DNA from: Firmicutes bacterium UBA994
Lineage (GTDB): Bacteria; Bacillota; UBA994
NCBI GenBank assembly: GCA_002292025.1
Contig: DBBC01000076.1
Span: 1-16,943 of the forward strand
Direction of reading: 5' to 3'
DNA: 16,943 nucleotides
Shown here: positions 13,531-16,943 of the stretch, piece by piece
How positions within the stretch are numbered: the first letter of the stretch is position 1
Layout: each line of letters begins with the position of its first letter
Notes under the pieces: generated by a model
Seen by the model: only the letters and a program-made list of their open reading frames with translations
Database searches by the model: none
Told to the model about the DNA's origin: nothing
Translations under genes and position numbers: made by a program

Positions 13531-15438
13531 ATGATTAAAAAAGGCAACGGCGGATACGATGAAACACAAATTCAAGTACTGGAAGGACTGGAAGCTGTCC
13601 GCAAGCGGCCCAGTATGTATATTGGTTCTACCGGCACCAAGGGGCTACATCACCTCGTATGGGAAATAGTAGATAACGCTGTAGATGAGGCACTAGCCGG
13701 GTATTGCGACCGCATTGACGTAGATATTTTCGCTGATGGTACTGTGAGTGTAAGTGATAATGGGCGGGGAATTCCCATCGGCATCCACGCCCAAACCGGT
13801 CGTCCAGCCGCAGAAACCGTCTATACGGTGCTGCATGCCGGGGGTAAATTTGGCGGCAGCGGGTATAAAGTTTCCGGCGGACTGCACGGCGTCGGCGCGT
13901 CGGTAGTTAATGCTTTGTCCGAGTGGCTAATCTTAGATATTAAGCGCGAAGGAGGGCACTATCGGCAAGAATACGCCCGCGGTATACCGCGGACAGAACT
14001 GGTGCGGGTGGGGGATAGTGAGGAAAATGGCACACACGTGCACTTTCTCCCCGACAAAGATATTTTTGAGGAATCAGTCTTCAATATAGACACGCTTACG
14101 GTACGCCTCAGGGAGTTATCATTCCTGATGGGTGGGCTTACTGTTAAGTTGACCGACCACCGCGAGAATACCGTGGAAGTTTTTTGCTACGAAGGCGGCA
14201 TAAAGTCCTTTGTCAGTTATCTCAACAAGAATAAGGATGTACTACACAAGGAGCCGATTTTCTTCAATGCGGCGCGTGAGGACTGCCAAGTGGAAGTGTC
14301 TATGCAATATAATGACAGCTATGCTGAGAATATCTACTCCTTCGCCAATAATATTCACACCGCCGAAGGAGGCACACATGAAGCAGGTTTTAAAATTGCT
14401 CTTACCCGTACCTTAAACGATTATGGGAGGAAAATTAATGTCATCAAGGAACAGCACGCTAACTTAAGCGGCGAAGATATACGCGAGGGGCTGACTGCGG
14501 TTATCAGTATCCGCTTGCTGGCACCCCAGTTCGAAGGACAAACAAAAACTAAGTTAGGTAATTCCGACCTACGCGGCATTGTTGACTCGATCGTGGGGGA
14601 GGGGTTAGCTCTCTTCTTAGAGAAAAACCCTGCCGTCGGTAAGAAAATTATGGAGAAGGCGGTGCTAGCGGCCCAAGCACGTGAAGCCGCGCGCAAAGCA
14701 CGCGAGCTGACGCGCCGCAAAAACGCGCTGGAAATAACCCCCTTGCCGGGGAAGCTGGCGGACTGCTCCGTTTCAGACCCCAGCCTGTGTGAACTGTATC
14801 TGGTCGAGGGCGACTCGGCCGCGGGTTCAGCCAAGCAAGGCAGAGACCGTCGTTATCAGGCCATTCTACCGCTGGGGGGGAAAATCCTCAACGTGGAAAA
14901 AGCCCGTCTCGACAAGATTTTAGGGCATGAAGAAATACGCGTGATTATTACCGCCATGGGCACAGGCATCGGGGAAGATTTCGATGTGGGCAAAGCTCGT
15001 TACCACAAGGTCATCATTATGGCGGACGCGGATATCGACGGCTCCCATATTCGTACGCTGCTCTTGACCTTCTTCTTTCGTTATATGCAGCCCCTCATTA
15101 CCGCCGGGTATCTCTATATAGCGCAGCCGCCCCTGTATCAGGTCAAGAAGGGCAAGCAAGTGCAGTATGCCTATAACGATGCTGAACTGGAAAAGGTTCT
15201 TAAAGAATTGGGGAGAGGAACAGTTAACATTCAGCGCTATAAAGGACTAGGCGAAATGAATGCCGAGCAACTATGGAGCACCACCATGAACCCCGAGCAC
15301 CGCATCCTGCTGCAGGTGCAGCTGGAAGAAGCCATGGTTGCCGATGAGATATTTACAATTTTAATGGGAGACAAGGTGGAGCCGCGGCGGCAGTTTATCG
15401 AGAAGTACGCGCGGCAGGTTACCAACCTGGACGTGTAG
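13531..15438 (+). CDS. gyrB: DNA gyrase subunit B
   Basis: ATPase subunit of gyrase, which introduces negative supercoils with GyrA. The 635-residue length is typical of Gram-positive GyrB. The GHKL ATPase domain shows WEIVDNAVDEA (general base Glu45), SDNGRG (Asp76) and GGLHGVG (116-122). The TOPRIM domain has EGDSAAGSA (from Glu426) and DADIDGSH (Asp499, 501, 503). It ends in EKYARQVTNLDV, the usual C-terminus. The normally basic residue of PL(K/R)GKILNVEKA is glycine here (Gly449). The ATG has only a weak ribosome site (GGTG, 13522-13525 or so). gyrA follows 18 nt later, probably in the same transcript. Confidence 0.98.
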   Translation: MIKKGNGGYDETQIQVLEGLEAVRKRPSMYIGSTGTKGLHHLVWEIVDNAVDEALAGYCDRIDVDIFADGTVSVSDNGRGIPIGIHAQTGRPAAETVYTVLHAGGKFGGSGYKVSGGLHGVGASVVNALSEWLILDIKREGGHYRQEYARGIPRTELVRVGDSEENGTHVHFLPDKDIFEESVFNIDTLTVRLRELSFLMGGLTVKLTDHRENTVEVFCYEGGIKSFVSYLNKNKDVLHKEPIFFNAAREDCQVEVSMQYNDSYAENIYSFANNIHTAEGGTHEAGFKIALTRTLNDYGRKINVIKEQHANLSGEDIREGLTAVISIRLLAPQFEGQTKTKLGNSDLRGIVDSIVGEGLALFLEKNPAVGKKIMEKAVLAAQAREAARKARELTRRKNALEITPLPGKLADCSVSDPSLCELYLVEGDSAAGSAKQGRDRRYQAILPLGGKILNVEKARLDKILGHEEIRVIITAMGTGIGEDFDVGKARYHKVIIMADADIDGSHIRTLLLTFFFRYMQPLITAGYLYIAQPPLYQVKKGKQVQYAYNDAELEKVLKELGRGTVNIQRYKGLGEMNAEQLWSTTMNPEHRILLQVQLEEAMVADEIFTILMGDKVEPRRQFIEKYARQVTNLDV

Positions 15439-15456
15439 GCAAGGAGGCCATTTCAC

Positions 15457-16943
15457 GTGGAGATAAGACACGGCAAAATAGAAGTCATCAATATTGAGGA
15501 CGAAGTTAAGAAATCGTACATTAACTACGCGATGAGTGTTATCGTCTCACGCGCCTTGCCTGATGTGCGCGACGGACTGAAACCTGCGCATCGTCGCATC
15601 TTGTACGCTATGTTGGAAATGGGCTTTGCCCCGGATAAGCCTTATAAAAAGAGTGCGCGTATTGTAGGCGAAGTGCTGGGCAAATATCATCCGCATGGGG
15701 ATATGGTCATTTACGATACAATGGTGCGCTTAGCACAGGATTTTTCCTCCCGCTATCCGCTCATTGACGGGCACGGGAACTTTGGCTCCATGGACGGCGA
15801 CAGAGCTGCGGCTATGCGCTATACTGAGGCCCGCCTAGCGCCTCTGGCCATGGAACTTCTCGCTGACCTCGACAAGCAAACAGTCGCTGTCGGCCCAAAT
15901 TTTGACGACTCGCTCGAACAGCCTTTAGTGCTCCCCGCGCGATTTCCCAACCTTCTCGCCAATGGCACGGCTGGAATTGCCGTCGGCATGGCCTCGAATA
16001 TCCCCCCCCACAACCTAGGCGAACTTATCGATGCGGTGCATGCCTTGATAGACAATCCGCAAATCACCATGCAGGAGATTCTGGCGATTGTAAAGGGACC
16101 GGATTTTCCTACAGGCGGTCTAATCCTCGGGCGCGAGGGATTCACAGCGGGTTATGAGACAGGGCGGGGCTCAGTGCGCATCCGCTCTAAGACACGCATC
16201 GAAAAGATGAGCAACGGCAAGCACCGCATTGTGGTGAGCGAGATTCCCTACCAAGTAAATAAAGCCAAAATGATTGAACGCATCGCCGAACTGGTGCGGG
16301 ACAAGCAAGTAGAAGGCATCACTGACCTCAGAGACGAGAGTGACCGCGACGGTATCCGCGTAGTGATTGAACTTAAGCGCGAAAGCAACCCGCAAGTAGT
16401 CCTTAATCAACTCTATAAACACAGTCAACTGGAAGTGTCCTTTGGCATGAATATGCTGGCGTTGGTTGCGGGTCAACCGCAGACGCTGAATCTAAAACAG
16501 ATGCTCGAGTACTACCTCGAGCACCAGCAAGATGTCTTTACCCGGCGCACCAAATTTGACTTGGCAAAGGCGGAAGAGCGCGCGCATATCCTAGAGGGTT
16601 TGCGCATAGCGCTAGACAATATCGATGCTATTATCGCTTTAATCAGAGCCTCTCGCACCGAAGAAGAGGCTAAGCTAGGTCTTATGCAGCAATTTGCCTT
16701 GTCGGAAAAACAGGCGCAAGCGATTCTTGACATGCGGCTGCGGCGCTTGACGGGCTTAGAGCGTACCAAAGTGGAAGAGGAATACAAAGAGGTCATTAAG
16801 ACGATAGCTAGGTTAAACGCGATACTTAATAACAAGCAGCTACTTATGGCGCTCATCAAAAAAGAGGTGGGTGAGATCAAGGAGCGCTATGCTGATGCGC
16901 GGCGCAGCGAGATCGTCGCAGGTGTCAATGAACCGGCGGCGGA
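15457..16943 (+). CDS. gyrA: DNA gyrase subunit A (3' end outside window)
   Basis: Breakage-reunion subunit of gyrase; 495 codons are present and the frame runs off the window, so the C-terminal beta-pinwheel and its GyrA-box are not seen. GTG 15457 is the start: AAGGAGG (15441-15447) lies 9 nt upstream and the protein aligns from there with GyrA numbering of E. coli. The catalytic tyrosine is Tyr122 in MRYTEARL. The quinolone region reads YHPHGDMVIYDTMVR, with Met at 83 where Ser or Thr is normal and Asp conserved at 87. The tower and coiled-coil segments follow. ParC is the main alternative, but the position after gyrB and the motif context favour GyrA. Confidence 0.96.
   Translation, partial: MEIRHGKIEVINIEDEVKKSYINYAMSVIVSRALPDVRDGLKPAHRRILYAMLEMGFAPDKPYKKSARIVGEVLGKYHPHGDMVIYDTMVRLAQDFSSRYPLIDGHGNFGSMDGDRAAAMRYTEARLAPLAMELLADLDKQTVAVGPNFDDSLEQPLVLPARFPNLLANGTAGIAVGMASNIPPHNLGELIDAVHALIDNPQITMQEILAIVKGPDFPTGGLILGREGFTAGYETGRGSVRIRSKTRIEKMSNGKHRIVVSEIPYQVNKAKMIERIAELVRDKQVEGITDLRDESDRDGIRVVIELKRESNPQVVLNQLYKHSQLEVSFGMNMLALVAGQPQTLNLKQMLEYYLEHQQDVFTRRTKFDLAKAEERAHILEGLRIALDNIDAIIALIRASRTEEEAKLGLMQQFALSEKQAQAILDMRLRRLTGLERTKVEEEYKEVIKTIARLNAILNNKQLLMALIKKEVGEIKERYADARRSEIVAGVNEPAA

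Noticed and set aside
15452..15464. Possible second parS at the gyrA start (TTTCACGTGGA)
   Set aside because: Only the central 9 to 10 bases agree with the consensus and the right arm does not form the palindrome.
1..16943. tRNA, rRNA, CRISPR arrays, transposases or a novel multi-gene system
   Set aside because: No cloverleaf, spaced direct-repeat array, transposase motif or unexplained gene cluster was seen; all substantial frames are core genes.

Overview
The window is the replication-origin neighbourhood of a Bacillota chromosome. The gene order is the conserved rpmH-rnpA-yidD-yidC-jag-mnmE-mnmG-rsmG-noc-parA-parB on the minus strand and dnaA-dnaN-yaaA-recF-gyrB-gyrA on the plus strand. 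The two blocks diverge from an origin between about 8.8 and 9.3 kb. Several things point to a clostridia-like lineage rather than Bacillus: a Noc-type ParB paralogue beside rsmG, a short YidC of the Gram-positive type next to jag, no remB between recF and gyrB, frequent GTG/TTG starts, and a base composition near 50% GC. I cannot name the species.

Left arm (1-8793, minus strand). A well-formed promoter (TTGACC, 17 bp, TATAAT) at 8843-8871 drives rpmH, which starts with TTG and encodes only 44 residues, followed by rnpA, yidD, yidC and jag, then mnmE, mnmG and rsmG. Most junctions overlap or nearly touch. noc, parA and parB follow after short gaps. A perfect parS site (297-312) lies inside parB. 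Bases 1-107 are an unassigned, GC-rich edge.

Origin (8794-9275 and 10608-10760). The interval upstream of dnaA holds perfect and near-perfect DnaA boxes and two perfect palindromes built from paired boxes. The interval after dnaA holds a second box pair, a C-tract and CTA-type triplets in AT-rich DNA. This resembles the DnaA-trio unwinding element of bipartite Bacillota origins.

Right arm (9276-16943, plus strand). dnaA (initiator), dnaN (sliding clamp), yaaA (S4 RNA-binding protein), recF (gap repair), gyrB and the first 495 codons of gyrA are all co-directional with replication.

No new multi-gene system was found; every sizeable open frame is a core housekeeping gene or a shadow of one. 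The unusual points are small: a repeat element present in inverted copies on either side of the origin (noc-parA gap and dnaA-dnaN gap), a heptanucleotide repeat before yaaA, Met at the GyrA residue 83 quinolone position together with Gly at the matching GyrB position, and a YidC lacking the usual groove arginine.
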